DNA of 64,000 bases from Tsukamurella sp. PLM1 (GCF_023168325.1 NZ_AP025688.1:1364001-1428000), one strand, 5' to 3'; numbered from the stretch's first letter, positions 35,536 to 46,800 are shown. The notes: generated by a model from the letters alone, not told the origin. Numbers and translations are program-made.

Positions 35536-36945
35536 ATGGCGCGTTCACACACCATCACCGAATGGGACCCGGAGAACCGACAGCAGTGGGAAGCGGGTGG
35601 CGAGCGGATCGCGAAACGGAACCTGCTGTGGTCCGTCGTCGCCGAGCACGTGGGCTTCTCGGTCTGGTCCCTGTGGTCCGTGATGGTCCTGTTCATGCCA
35701 CAGGACGTGTACGGCCTCAGTACGGCCGACAAGTTCCTCATCGGCGCCACCGCGACGCTGGTCGGCTCGTGCCTGCGCATCCCGTACACCCTGGCCACCG
35801 CCCGGTTCGGCGGCCGGAACTGGACGATCTTCAGTGCCGTGGTGCTCGCGGTGCCGGTGGTCGCGACCCTGGTGATCCTCGCGAATCCCGGCCAGCCGCT
35901 GTGGACGTACCTGACGTGCGCCGCGCTCACCGGTTTCGGCGGCGGCAACTTCGCCTCGTCCATGACGAACATCAACGCGTTCTTCCCGCAGCGGCTCAAG
36001 GGCTGGGCGCTGGGCCTCAACGCCGGCGGCGGCAACATCGGGGTGCCGGCGGTGCAGCTCGTGGGGCTCCTGGTGATCGCCGCCGCCGGCAACCGCGAGC
36101 CCTACTGGGTGTGCGCGGTGTACCTCGTCCTGCTGGCCGCGGCCGGTATCGGCGCCGCGCTGTACATGGACAACCTGCAGGTCCCCACTGTCGATACCGC
36201 GGCCATGCGGGCCGCCGCGAGAGACCGGGACACCTGGATCGTCTCGTTGCTCTACATCGGCACGTTCGGCTCGTTCATCGGCTTCTCGTTCGCCTTCGGC
36301 CAGGTGCTGCAGGCCACGTTCCGGGCCGGCGGGGAGACCGCCGCCCAGGCATCCCTGCACGCGGCCCAGATCGCGTTCCTCGGTCCGCTCCTGGGTTCCC
36401 TCAGCCGGGTCTACGGCGGCAAGCTCGCCGACCGGCTCGGCGGCGGCCGGGTGACCCTCTCCGTGTTCGCGGGGATGATCGCCGCCGGCGGTGTCCTGAT
36501 CGCCGCGGCCACCACCGCGGGTTCGGCAGCGCCGTCCGGCGCGGTGATGGCGGCCTACGTCCTCGGCTTCATCGCGTTGTTCCTGCTCAGCGGCCTCGGA
36601 AACGGGTCGGTGTACAAGATGATCCCCTCGATCTTCGAGGCCAAGTCCCGCTCGATCGACGCCGACGAGGCCACCCGGACGCACTACTCGCGGGCGATGT
36701 CCGGCGCGGTGATCGGCATCGCCGGAGCGATCGGCGGCCTCGGCGGCGTCGGCATCAACCTGGTGTTGCGCGCCTCGTACCAGGCGCACGGCACCGCGAC
36801 GATCGCGTTCTGGGTGTTCGGCGCCTTCTACGTCCTGGCCGCCTTCGTGACCTGGAAGGTGTACGTGCGTACGCCCGCCCCGAGTGGCCGTGGGACGCTG
36901 GAGGGCACGCACCACGACGATGCGCTCGTCGCCGACACCCGATGA
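35536..36945 (+). CDS. narK: NarK/NasA-type nitrate/nitrite transporter (MFS)
   Basis: A 469-residue major-facilitator protein with 12 predicted helices. Both nitrate-signature regions are visible: GFGGGNFASSMTNINAFFPQ with AGGGNIGVPAVQLVG, and FLLSGLGNGSVYKMIPSIF with SGAVIGIAGAIGGLGGVGIN. It imports nitrate or exports nitrite. Its stop overlaps or abuts the nnaR gene and it faces the nitrate/nitrite reductase operon, so the whole region forms one assimilation island. Confidence 0.92.
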   Translation: MARSHTITEWDPENRQQWEAGGERIAKRNLLWSVVAEHVGFSVWSLWSVMVLFMPQDVYGLSTADKFLIGATATLVGSCLRIPYTLATARFGGRNWTIFSAVVLAVPVVATLVILANPGQPLWTYLTCAALTGFGGGNFASSMTNINAFFPQRLKGWALGLNAGGGNIGVPAVQLVGLLVIAAAGNREPYWVCAVYLVLLAAAGIGAALYMDNLQVPTVDTAAMRAAARDRDTWIVSLLYIGTFGSFIGFSFAFGQVLQATFRAGGETAAQASLHAAQIAFLGPLLGSLSRVYGGKLADRLGGGRVTLSVFAGMIAAGGVLIAAATTAGSAAPSGAVMAAYVLGFIALFLLSGLGNGSVYKMIPSIFEAKSRSIDADEATRTHYSRAMSGAVIGIAGAIGGLGGVGINLVLRASYQAHGTATIAFWVFGAFYVLAAFVTWKVYVRTPAPSGRGTLEGTHHDDALVADTR

Positions 36946-36971
36946 CCGCCGCACAGAAGGAGCAGGATCCG

Positions 36972-38102
36972 ATGACCGAGGCGCCCTCCCGCCCCCTCCT
37001 CGGATTCACGGTGGCCGTGACCGCCGCCCGCCGCGCCGACGAGCTGAGCACCCTGCTCGAGCGGCGCGGCGGTGCCGTGCTCGCCGCACCCGCGATCGCG
37101 ATGGTCCCACTCGCGGACGACGAGCGTCTGCGGGCCGCCACCGACGAGTTGATCGCGAACCCGCCCGACCTGCTGGTGGCGACCACCGGCATCGGGTTGC
37201 GCGGTTGGCTCGAAGCGGCGGAGGGCTGGGGCGTCGCCGAGGGTCTCCTGGCCGCGCTGGCCGCCGGCCGGGTCATCTCCCGCGGGCCGAAGGCCACCGG
37301 AGCGCTGCGCGCCGCGGGCCTGCGCGAGGAGTGGTCGCCTCCGTCGGAATCGTCCGCCGAGGTGCTCAGCCACCTGTCCGGCACGGATCTCACCGGCTGT
37401 CGGGTCGCCGTCCAGCTGCACGGCGCGACCGACGCGTGGGACCCGAACCCCGGCCTGCTCGACGGCCTGCGGGCCCTCGGGGCCGAGATCGTGCCGGTCC
37501 CCGTCTACCGCTGGGAACGTCCGGCCGACCTCGCGGGCCTGGACCGGATCGTGGAGGCGATCGCCACCGCCGACGTCGACGCCGTCACCTTCACCTCGGC
37601 GCCCGCCGTGGCGTCCGTCCTCGAGCGCGCCGCCGACCTCGGGCTCGACGGTGCGCTGCGCGCCGCCCTGTCCGGCCCCGTCGTCCCGTACTGCGTGGGC
37701 CCGGTGACGGCGACGCCGCTCGACCGGCTCGGGATCGCGTCCGTGACGCCCGAACGCATGCGCCTCGGCGCGCTCGCCCGCCTCGTGGAACAGGACCTTC
37801 CGGAGCGCCGGCCGGACCGATCGCTCGCGGGGCACACCGTCGGCGTGCGGGCGCGCGGGGCCGTCGTCGACGGTCGCGCGCGCGAGCTGACCCCGACCTC
37901 GATCGTGTTGCTGCGCATCCTGTCCCGGGAGCCCGGCGCCGTCGTCTCGCGGGACGAGTTGCTCACCGCGCTCGGTGGCGACGATCCGCACGCCGTCGAG
38001 GCCGCGGTCGCGCGGCTGCGCGCCGGACTCGGGCACAAGGAGATCATCGCGACGGTGGTCAAGCGCGGCTACCGCCTCGCGGTCGACGAGGTGCACGAAT
38101 GA
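36972..38102 (+). CDS. nnaR: NnaR-type regulator: uroporphyrinogen-III synthase-like domain plus winged helix
   Basis: About 376 residues. The first 260 resemble uroporphyrinogen-III synthase (FTVAVTAARRADELSTLLER, ATDAWDPNPGLLDGLRALG, AVTFTSAPAVASVLERAADL); the last 95 form an OmpR-like winged helix (ELTPTSIVLLRILSREPGAV, RAGLGHKEIIATVVKRGYRL). This fusion is the NnaR architecture, an activator that works with GlnR on nitrate/nitrite genes in actinobacteria. AAGGAG precedes the ATG at 36972; an ATG at 36942 overlapping the narK stop is an alternative. The next gene overlaps it as ATGA. Confidence 0.88.
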   Translation: MTEAPSRPLLGFTVAVTAARRADELSTLLERRGGAVLAAPAIAMVPLADDERLRAATDELIANPPDLLVATTGIGLRGWLEAAEGWGVAEGLLAALAAGRVISRGPKATGALRAAGLREEWSPPSESSAEVLSHLSGTDLTGCRVAVQLHGATDAWDPNPGLLDGLRALGAEIVPVPVYRWERPADLAGLDRIVEAIATADVDAVTFTSAPAVASVLERAADLGLDGALRAALSGPVVPYCVGPVTATPLDRLGIASVTPERMRLGALARLVEQDLPERRPDRSLAGHTVGVRARGAVVDGRARELTPTSIVLLRILSREPGAVVSRDELLTALGGDDPHAVEAAVARLRAGLGHKEIIATVVKRGYRLAVDEVHE

Positions 38103-38826
38103 GTACGCTCCTGGTCGCGCACGGCACCCGCAGCGAACACGGCGTGGCGATGGTCGGTGATCTCGCCGCCGCGATGTCCGCGCGCCTGGACGAGCGGGTG
38201 CGGGTGGCCTTCGTCGACGTCCTCGGCCCCACGCCCGGTGAGGTGCTGGCACGGCTCGATCGCCAGCCCACCGTCGTGGTGCCCGCGTTCCTGTCCAGCG
38301 GCTTCCACGTGCGCCACGACCTGCCGCGGGAGGTCGCGCAGTCCGGGCACAGCGCGGTCACGGTCACGCCCGCCCTGGGGCCGTCTCCCGAGCTCGCCCG
38401 GGCCATGCTCGGCCGGCTGCTCGAGGCCGGTTGGCAACACGGCGACGCCGTGGTGATGGCCGCCGCCGGCACGCGCGACGTGCGCGCCAGGGCGAGCTGC
38501 GCCGCACCGCAGCGGCTCTGTCCGCGCTGGTGGGCCGCCGGGTGTCGATCGCGTTCGCCGCGCCCAGCCAGCAGAGCGAGGGCTACCCGGGCGTCCCGGA
38601 GGTCGTCTCTCGGGTCCGGTCCGACGGTGCGCGGTCCGTCGCGGTCGCCTCGTACCTGTTGGCGGAGGGCCTGTTCCAGCAGCGTCTCCGTGAATCGGGG
38701 GCCGACGTCGTGGCGGAGCCGCTGGGGCTGCACCCGTCGGTCGTTCGCCTCGCCTGCTCGCGCCGCCGCCTCGCCGGAATCGCGGCCCCGGGCGGGCATC
38801 GTCCGAACATCTCCGTGACCACCTGA
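38099..38826 (+). CDS. CbiX/SirB-like sirohydrochlorin chelatase, one frame break
   Basis: About 240 residues. MSTLLVAHGTRSEHGVAMVG contains the N-terminal catalytic His, and VVPAFLSSGFHVRHDLPREV the second His; after a break near 38490 (one missing base) ARSVAVASYLLAEGLFQQRL is the repeat of the fold. It should insert iron into sirohydrochlorin to make siroheme, the cofactor of the nitrite reductase encoded opposite. Coupled to nnaR by an ATGA overlap. Confidence 0.82.
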
Positions 38827-38854
38827 GAGAACGGCGGCGCAGGTTCGCCGACGA

Positions 38855-39487
38855 TCAGAGGAACCGGTGCGCGATGAACACCGCGGTCCAGAGCAGGACG
38901 CCGAGTACCGCGAGGACCAGGGCCAGTAGAGCGAGCACTGGACCCTTGCGCGGGCGGTGGTCGCGTGCGCGTGCCGCTTGCGGCGACGCGGGAGTGTCGC
39001 CGGCGACGGGCGTCAGGACCTCCGCCAGCGCCCGGGCGAGATCGGCTGCGGACTGGAAGCGGAACGCGGGATCGCGCGACGTCGCCCGCGTGAGCACCGC
39101 CTCGAGGCCCGGACCGAGGTCGGGACGCGCCTGCCGGGCGTTCGCGATCCCGAAGGAATTCGGCGTGGAGCCGGTGAGCAGGGTGTATGCCGTGCTGGCG
39201 AGTGAGAACACCTCGGAGCGGGCGTCGGGCGGCGAGCCGGCGAAGACCTCCGGTGCGGCGTGCGCGCCGGTGTCCGGGACGTTCCCGAGCGCCGCGGCAT
39301 CGATCATCGTCACACTTCCGTTCGGCCGGAGTGCGATCGCCGCCGGACTCAGCCGGCCGTGCGGAACCCCTGCGGCCACGCGCCCGTCGATGTCGGCCGC
39401 CACCGACGAGACCACGTACGCGACCTGGTTCGCAGCAAGGGGGCCGGTCGCACGGATCCGGGTGGCGAAGTCTTCAGCGTCGGTCAT
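38855..39487 (-). CDS. Membrane-anchored pseudokinase lacking the N-lobe (copy 1)
   Basis: A 210-residue protein that resembles only the C-lobe of Hanks-type Ser/Thr kinases: GVPHGRLSPAAIALRP aligns with the HRD-K-N loop but lacks the catalytic Asp, Lys and Asn; TMIDAAALG replaces DFG; AAPEVFAG and SEVFSLASTAYTLLTG match the APE and F-helix regions; DPAFRFQSAADLARAL the last kinase helix. One C-terminal membrane helix (VLALLALVLAVLGVLLWTAV) leaves a two- to five-residue tail. It cannot be a kinase and looks like a tail-anchored binding module. It follows copy 2 after 13 bases. Confidence 0.78.
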   Translation of the reverse strand: MTDAEDFATRIRATGPLAANQVAYVVSSVAADIDGRVAAGVPHGRLSPAAIALRPNGSVTMIDAAALGNVPDTGAHAAPEVFAGSPPDARSEVFSLASTAYTLLTGSTPNSFGIANARQARPDLGPGLEAVLTRATSRDPAFRFQSAADLARALAEVLTPVAGDTPASPQAARARDHRPRKGPVLALLALVLAVLGVLLWTAVFIAHRFL

Positions 39488-39500
39488 CGTGGTCCGGCGA

Positions 39501-40171
39501 TCAGGATCCGCTGAGGAACAGCGCCATGAAGCCCGCGGCGACGAGCACCACCAGCAGCAGGAACACGATCGGCAGCGCGGCCTCCGGCACCTCGAAGCGC
39601 CGCTCCCGCTGATTCACCGGCGCGGCCGTCTGCACCGGCCCCCGCCCGGGAGCCGCCGGGGCCGCCGCGGACAGGGCCGGAGCCGGCACGGGCTGCTCGA
39701 CCGCGTCGAGCGCGGCCGTCAGCGCCGCCGCGTACTCGGCGGCCGAGGCGAATCGGGACTCGGCCCCGCGGGCCGTGGCGCGGGCGAGGACACCGTCGAC
39801 CTGGGGCAGGAGGTCGGGGCGCGCCCGCCGCACCGTCGCGAACCCGTACGGGTTCGGGGGATGGCCGGTGAGCAGCGAGTAGGTGGTGCTCGCGAGCGAG
39901 AACACCTCCGAACGGATGGTGGGCGGCTCGCCCCGCGGACCTCGGGCGCGGCGTGGGCGCCCGCCTCGGCGGGGTCGGGCGTGTCAGTCAGGTGGACGGT
40001 GTCGTCCGCCGCCAGCCGGAGCGCCCCGGGGCTGATCCGGCCGTACGGAGCGCCTGCCGCGGCGCGGGCGTCGATATCCGGCGCCACGGCGTTCACCAGG
40101 AACTGGACCTGCCCCGCCGCGAGCGGACCGTGCTCGTGCAGCCGGATCGCGCCGTCGCCCTGACCTGACAT
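39501..40171 (-). CDS. Membrane-anchored pseudokinase lacking the N-lobe (copy 2), one frame break
   Basis: Paralogue of the next gene, about 223 residues once one missing base near 39935 is allowed. GAPYGRISPGALRLA occupies the catalytic loop without the Asp, TDTPD stands at the DFG position, and SEVFSLASTTYSLLTGHPPN and DGVLARATARGAESRF match the C-lobe. A single C-terminal helix (LPIVFLLLVVLVAAGFMALF) anchors it. AAGGAG lies six bases before the ATG. It starts 45 bases after nirD in the same direction and may be co-transcribed with the nitrite reductase. Confidence 0.75.
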
Positions 40172-40216
40172 CGCATGCTCCTTCACGTCGTCGGGAGCAG
40201 ACTAGACGCCTTGCGA

Positions 40217-40624
40217 TCACACACTGAGCGGGCGTGCCCGGAAGCCGAACCGTACCTCGGGTGAGTTGGCGACGAAGACGACGCCGTCCAACGAGATCCG
40301 CACGTCGTACACCGGAATCGAGACGCCGGGCGAGTCCAGGCAGCGCCCGTCCAGCAGGCTGAACGCCTGCTTCTTCAGCGGCGACTGCACCACCGGGAAG
40401 CCGCCGCGGTCGCCGACGATACCGCGCGACAGCACGGCGGCGCGACCGATCGGATCGATGTTGCCGACCGCACGGATGCTGTCGTCGGCCAGCCGGAACA
40501 GGGCGACCTGGGCACCGTCGGGCAGCAGGACCGCCACGCCGCGCAGGGGCTCGAGCCGGTCGGCGGGGCAGGCCGCGGTCCAGTCGCGGGTCCAGCGGTG
40601 CAGATCGAAGGGGACGGCGGTCAC
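40217..40624 (-). CDS. nirD: Nitrite reductase small subunit NirD
   Basis: A 135-residue Rieske-like fold protein: GVAVLLPDGAQVALFRLADD, AVGNIDPIGRAAVLSRGIVG, FPVVQSPLKKQAFSLLDGRC. The Cys-His iron-sulfur ligands of true Rieske proteins are absent, as is normal for NirD. It assists NirB in reducing nitrite to ammonium. GTG start one base after the nirB stop, so the two are coupled. Confidence 0.92.
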   Translation of the reverse strand: MTAVPFDLHRWTRDWTAACPADRLEPLRGVAVLLPDGAQVALFRLADDSIRAVGNIDPIGRAAVLSRGIVGDRGGFPVVQSPLKKQAFSLLDGRCLDSPGVSIPVYDVRISLDGVVFVANSPEVRFGFRARPLSV

Positions 40625-40625
40625 G

Positions 40626-43152
40626 TCAGGAGTCCTTCCGCGTCGAGAGGGTGGGCGTGCCGAGGAGGACGGGCACCTTGCGGCCGTTCTTCTCGCCGAA
40701 GTCCACGGTGGGGTCCGGGGCGCCGGGCGCGTTGACGAACGAGACGAAGCGCGACAGCTTGTCGGGATCGTCGAGTACGCCCTTCCACTCGCAGCCGTAG
40801 CCGTCCACGTGCCGTGCGACGGTCGCCTCGAAGTCGGCGTTCAGGCCCAGCGCGTCGTCGATCACCACGGCGCGCAGCCGGTCCATGCCCCCTCGAGGCC
40901 CTCGACCCACGAGGCTGTGCGCTGCAGCCGGTCGGCGGTGCGGATGTAGTACATGAGGAACCGGTCGACGTAGCGCACCAGCGTCGCCGAATCGAGGTCG
41001 CCGGCGAGCAGCTGGGCGTGCCGCGGGGTCATGCCGCCGTTGCCGCCCACGTACAGGTTCCACCCCGATTCGGTGGCGATCACGCCCACGTCCTTGCCGC
41101 GCGCCTCGGCGCACTCGCGCGCGCAGCCCGAGACACCCATCTTGATCTTGTGCGGCGACCGCAGGCCGCGGTACCGCAGCTCCAGGTCGATCGCCATCTG
41201 CACCGAGTCCTGCTGGCCGTAGCGGCACCAATCGCTGCCCACGCAACTCTTCACAGTGCGCAGCGACTTGCCGTAGGCCTGCCCGGACTCCATCCCCGCA
41301 TCCACCAGGCGCCGCCAGATCATCGGCAGCTGGTCGACGGTGGCCCCGAACATGTCGATCCGCTGGCCGCCGGTGATCTTGGTGTAGAGCCCGAAGTCGC
41401 GGGCGATCTCGCCGATCACGATCAGCTGCTCCGCCGTCACGTCGCCGCCCGGCATCCGCGGGACCACCGAGTACGTGCCGTTGCGCTGGATGTTGGCGAG
41501 GAAGTGGTCGTTCGAATCCTGGAGGGACGCCTGCTCGCCGTCGAGGATGTGGTCGGAGCTGGTGGACGCGAGGATGGACGCCACCGTCGGCTTGCACAGG
41601 TCGCACCCGGTGCCGGTGCCGAACCGCTCGATGAGCCCCGAGAACGTGCGGATCCCGCTCGCCTGGACCAACTCGAACAGCTCGGCCCGCGACTGGGAGA
41701 AGTGCTCGCACAGCGACTTCGAGACGGTGACGCCCTCGGCCTCGAGCAGCTGCGACAGCAGCGGCACGCACGAGCCGCAGGAGGTGCCGGCACCGGTGCA
41801 GCCCTTGAGGTCGGCCACGGTGCACGAGCCGTCGGCGATCGCGCTGCACAGCGTGGCCTTCGTGACGTCGTTGCACGAGCAGATCTGCGCCTCGTCGGGC
41901 AGGGCGCCCACGCCGATGGCGGGCGCGCCGTCGCCGGCGGGCGCGATCAGCGACACCGGGTCCCCGGGCAGCGTCGATCCCACGAGCGGCCGGAGCACCC
42001 CGTACTGCGACGCGTCGCCCACCAGCACGCCGCCGAGCAGCGTCGACGCGTCGTCGGACAGCACGAGCTTGGCGTAGGTCCCGCCGATCGGGTCGCTGAC
42101 CACCACGTCGAGCGCCCCCGGCGTGGTGCCGAGCGCGTCGCCGAACGAGGCGACGTCCACGCCGAGCAGTTTGAGCTTGGTCGACATGTCGGCGCCGGGG
42201 AACTCCGCGTCCCCGCCCAGCAGCCGGTCGGCCACCACCTCGGCCGTGGCGTAGCCGGGGCCGACGAGGCCGTAGCAGCGGCCCTCGATCGCGGCCACTT
42301 CGCCGATCGCGAAGATCGCGGGATCGAAGTGACGCAGCCGAGGTCGGTGAGCACGCCGCCGCGTTCGGCGACGTCCAGGCCGCCGGCGCGGGCCAACTCG
42401 TCGCGGGGGCGGACGCCCGCAGCGAACACCACGACGGCGGCGTCGACGACGGAGGAGTCCTTGAGCGTCACGGCCAGCCCGCAGTCCGCGGCGTCGATGG
42501 ACGCGGTCCCGGAGGAGAGCGTGATGTCGATCCCGAGCGCGCCGATCATCCGCGCCAGGTGCTCGCCGCCGCCCGAGTCCACCTGCTGCGGCATCAGTCG
42601 CGGGTTGACCTCCACGACGTGGGGGCGCAGGCCCAGGGTGCGGAGCGCGTTCGCGGCCTCCAGTCCGAGCAGGCCGCCGCCGACCACCATGCCGACGGCG
42701 CCGGCGTCGCGGGCCAGCGCGGCGTCCGCGTCGGCGCGGATCGCGTCCAGGTCGTCCAGGGTGCGGTAGACGTGGCAGCCGGGCAGGTCGTGCCCCGGCA
42801 CCGGCGGCACGAAGGCGTACGAGCCGGTCGCGAGCACGAGCGCGTCGTAGCCGACCGCACCGTGTTCGGTGGCCACCGTTCTCGCGTCGCGGTCGATGCC
42901 GGTGACGCGCTCGCCGAGGCGGACCTCCACGAGCGGATCGCCCGCGTAGTCGTTGCCCGCGAGGGCCAGTTCCGCACGGTCCCAGGCGCCCACGTACGAC
43001 GAGAGTCCTACCCGGTCGTACGCGGCGTCGGCCTCCTCGCCGAACACCACGACCCGCCACGCCCCGCCCTCGTCGCGGGCGCGCAGCGCCTCCACGAACC
43101 GGTGGCCCACCATTCCGTGGCCCACGACCACGACCGTCTTCGTGGCACCCAT
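40626..43152 (-). CDS. nirB: NAD(P)H nitrite reductase large subunit NirB, two frame breaks
   Basis: About 840 residues when breaks near 42340 and 40890 are bridged. An FAD/NADH domain (VVVVGHGMVGHRFVEALRAR, VGMVVGGGLLGLEAANALR) is followed by a BFD-like 2Fe-2S domain (ICSCNDVTKATLC, CTGAGTSCGSC) and a siroheme/4Fe-4S domain with KSCVGSDWCRYGQQDS and GVSGCARECAEARGKDVGV supplying the cluster cysteines. It reduces nitrite to ammonium in six electrons. GAGAGGAG lies seven bases before the ATG. Both breaks have the sense of one missing base and all redox motifs are intact. Confidence 0.9.
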
Positions 43153-43248
43153 CGCCGTCTCCTCTCGTCGTTCGACTCGATGCCACGACGGTAGGAAGGC
43201 GGTGTTGCCGGATCTGTGCGCGCGGATTGCCGCGCCGTCACGCAATCC

Positions 43249-43845
43249 TCACCGACGGTGCGCGTGCCGCGTGCGCGCGCGGCGGAGGTCCTCCGGGGTG
43301 TCCACGTCGCCGGTGTCCACCCGCAGCCGCGGCGCGTCGGCGGGGACCACGACGCGGATGGGCCGCCCCGCCGGATCGCCCGCCGCGGCGAGCGCGGAGC
43401 GCAGGGCCGCGGCGTCCCAGACCGCGAGGAGGTACTGTGCGCGCCCCGCGAGATCCTCGGCCAGCGCGACAGGCGCTCCCGTCCGCGCACGCAGCCCGGC
43501 CAGGGCCTCGACGGTGCCGCGGTCGATCTCCGGCAGGTCGGACGCGAGCACGGCGACCACGCGCACATCGTCGGGGAGGGAGGCGATCCCGGCGGCGATC
43601 GCGGCGAGCGGGCCCGTGCCGGGTGGGTCCTCGCGCACCACGCGCACGCCCGGCGGTACGGCGCGCGGCGGGCCGACGACGATGGTCCGCGCACCGTCGA
43701 CCGCGTGGAGCGCGACGTCGAGCAGCCGCACCCCGCCCACCACCTGCTCGGGTTTGTCCAGGCCGAGTCGGCGGGACCGGCCGCCTGCGACGATGATCGC
43801 CGCGTCGAAGGACGCGGCGGGGGCATCGTCGTCAGTAGACGTCAC
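43249..43845 (-). CDS. mobA: Molybdenum cofactor guanylyltransferase MobA
   Basis: A 198-residue nucleotidyltransferase: AAIIVAGGRSRRLGLDKPEQ is the GTP-binding signature, with DPPGTGPLAAIAAGIASLP and VAVLASDLPEIDRGTVEAL. It converts molybdopterin to the guanine dinucleotide form that nitrate reductases of this type need. It overlaps the 3' end of the reductase gene by 14 bases, so cofactor and enzyme are made together. Assigned by motif; a related cytidylyl enzyme is less likely in this context. Confidence 0.85.
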   Translation of the reverse strand: MTSTDDDAPAASFDAAIIVAGGRSRRLGLDKPEQVVGGVRLLDVALHAVDGARTIVVGPPRAVPPGVRVVREDPPGTGPLAAIAAGIASLPDDVRVVAVLASDLPEIDRGTVEALAGLRARTGAPVALAEDLAGRAQYLLAVWDAAALRSALAAAGDPAGRPIRVVVPADAPRLRVDTGDVDTPEDLRRARTRHAHRR

Positions 43846-46800
43846 GCACGTATCTCCGTTCCGCCGAGAGCGCCGCCACGTACGCGTCCGCGCTGCGCGG
43901 GGCCATGTGGCCGTGTTCGGCGACGATACCGCGCAGCGCCTCGTCCACGTCGCGGGCCATGCGGGCCGCGTCGCCGCAGACGTAGACGTGGGCGCCGCCG
44001 CGGATCCATTGCCAGAGCTCCGCGGCGTGTTCGCGCATTCGGTCCTGCACGTACACCTTGCGCGTGCCGTCGCGGGAGAAGGCGGTGTCGAGGCGGGTGA
44101 GCACGCCGTCGCGCTGCAGCTCCGCGAACTCGTCCCGGTAGTAGAAGTCGGTGGCCTCGTGCTGCTCGCCGAAGAACAGCCAGTTCGGTCCCGTCGCGCC
44201 GCTGCGGGCCCGATCGTGCAGGAAGCCGCGGAAGGGCGCGATTCCCGTGCCCGGGCCGATCATGATCGCCGGCGCGTCGGGGTCCTCCGGTGGCAGGAAG
44301 CCGCGGGTCGGCTGTACGAAGACGTCCACTTCGCCGTCCGTTTCCAGGCCCGCGAGGTGCGTCGAGCAGACGCCGCCGCGACGGAGCCCGTCGTGCTCGA
44401 AACCCACCACGGAGACGGTGATCGAGACGCGGTCGGGGTCCTCGCGCGGGCTCGACGAGATGGAGTACAGCCGCGGGGTGAGCGGCCGCAGTAGCGCATC
44501 CCACTCCGTCGGATCGGCCTCGATCGGGTGCGCGGCGAGCAGGTCGAGCAGCTGCCGGCCCCACGTCCACTCGGCGAACGTCGTGGGCTCGTCGAGGATC
44601 TCGCGCAGCTCGTCGTCGATCGCGCAGCGGTCCGCGACGAAGCGCAGCAGCTCGGGGGTGATGCGGGTGAGGTCCTTGCGGTCCAGGCCGGCGGTGTCGG
44701 GGTGCACGCCGGTGCGGGCGCAGAACTCCTCGATCACGGCTCCCGAGTTCACGGGCCGTATCCCGAGGGCGTCGCCGGCGCGATAGGGCAGTGCTGCGGA
44801 CGGAAGCTCGAAGGTGAAGCGGCGCACGTCCTTCGCCGATTCCTTCCCCGAGAGCCGCTCGGAGTCCAGCAGCCGCGTGCGCAGCGGGTGCGTGCGGGAG
44901 TACCCCGCGGGCTCCGGCGCGGTCGGCGGGGGCGGCGCGCAGCCGGGATCCAGCGCGGTCACCACCGCGCCGAGCCAGGCCGCGGCGGTGTCGGCGTAAT
45001 CGGGCTCGCACGAGGCGCGGGCCGCGAGCCGGGCGGCGCCGAGGTGTTCGAGCCGGGCGTCGAGCTTGCGCGCGAAGCCGCAGAAGTCGGCGTACGACGG
45101 GTCGCCGAAGCCGAGGACGGAGAACCGCAGCTCGCCCAGGTCGCCGGGTTCCGCGGCCGCCAGCGCGTCCCAGAGGGCGACGCCGTTGTCCGGTGCCTCG
45201 CCGTCGCCCGTCGTGGCCACGAGGAAGAGCACGGTGCCGGTGAGGTGCGCGGGCGAGACCTGCTCGGCACCTGCGATCGTCGCGGTCAGTCCCGCGGCGC
45301 GCAGGGCCGCGGCGCAGTCCGTCGCGTAGGCCTCGGCGGTGCCCGTCTGCGACGCCCAGACGACGGTCACCGTCGTCCCCGCGGTCCGCGTCTCGGCGGG
45401 CGCCGCGCCGTACACGCCCGCCAGGACGCCCTCGAGCCAGGCGCGGGCGATCGGGGCGAGCGGGGCGTCGCCGGGCACCGTCGGCACGCCCGACGGTGGC
45501 GCGACGCTCAGGCCCGCGAGCAGGCCGCCGAGGTAGCCGGACGCCTCGGCACTGAGCTCGCCCGGGCCGGAGACGTACGGCGCGAGCGCCGCCGCGAGCG
45601 GCGTCGAGGAGACGTCGACGGGGCCGGGCGGGTCCGCCGGGACCGGGGTCAGCGCGACCGCGCTCACCTTGAACTCCGGCTGCAGTGATTCGGGGTCGAC
45701 GGCGTCGTTGGTCACGGCGTTCACGGCCACGTCCTCTCGGAAGGCGTCGGCGAAGTGCATGGGGGCGAAGCAGACTCCAGGCCGGACGGCGTCGTCGACG
45801 GCCACCGGCAGGGTCGCGCCGCCGCGCCGGCTTGAGACCCGCACCTGCGACCCGGCGGCGAGGCCGAGGCGGTCCGCGTCCTCCGGGTGGAGTTGGAGGA
45901 AGGGCTCCGGGTTGAGCCGGTTGAGTTTCGCGACCCGCCCCGTCTTCGTCATGGTGTGCCACTGGTGCGCGAGGCGACCGGTGGTGAGGATCAGCGGGTA
46001 CTCGTCGTCCGGCAGTTCGGCGGGCGGCATGTAGGGCCGGGGGAGGAAGCGGGCTCGGCCGGACGGAGTGGGGAAGACGGGGCCCTGGTCGGGGTTCTCG
46101 GGGTCGAGGTAGCGGATCGGGTTCCGCGCGGGCCCGCCCGGCGCGGCGGGCCACTGCACGGGGCCGCCGGCGAGTCGTGCGTGGTCGACGCCGCGCACAT
46201 CCCAGCCGGTGCGCGGATTGTGGAAGGCCCTCAGCTCCTCGAAGACCGCCGCGGCATCGGGGTAGTCGAAGTCCGCGCCGTGGCCGAGCTCGGCGGCGAT
46301 CAGGCAGATCAGCTTCCAGTCGGGGAGCGCTTCCCCGGGCGGGGGTGTCGCGGCGGCGGTGCGGGTGAGGGACCGTTCCGAATTGACCATCACCCCGTCC
46401 GTCTCGGCCCAGAGCGCGGCGGGCAGCACGACGTCGGCGTATTCGGATGTCTCCGTGCCGGTGTACGCGTCCTGCACGACCACCAGCTCCGCGGACCGCA
46501 GGGCGTCGATCACGGTGGAGCGGTTCGCCATCGACGCCACGGGGTTGCTGCAGATGATCCAGGCCGCCTTGATGGTCCCGGCCGCCAGTTCCCGGTACAT
46601 CTCGACGGTGCCCTGTCCGGCCTCGGCGCGGATCGTCCCGTCCGGCAGGCCCCAGAGGTCCTCGGCGCGGGCGCGGTCGTCGTCATCGAGGACGGACCGC
46701 TGGCCGGGGAGGCCCGGGCCCATGTAGCCCATCTCGCGGCCGCCCATCGCGTTCGGCTGGCCGGTGAGGCTGAACGGGCCCGAGCCGGTACGGCAGATCG

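Noticed and set aside
38855..40171. Active Ser/Thr protein kinases
   Set aside because: No N-lobe, no Gly-rich loop, no catalytic Asp or DFG in either copy.
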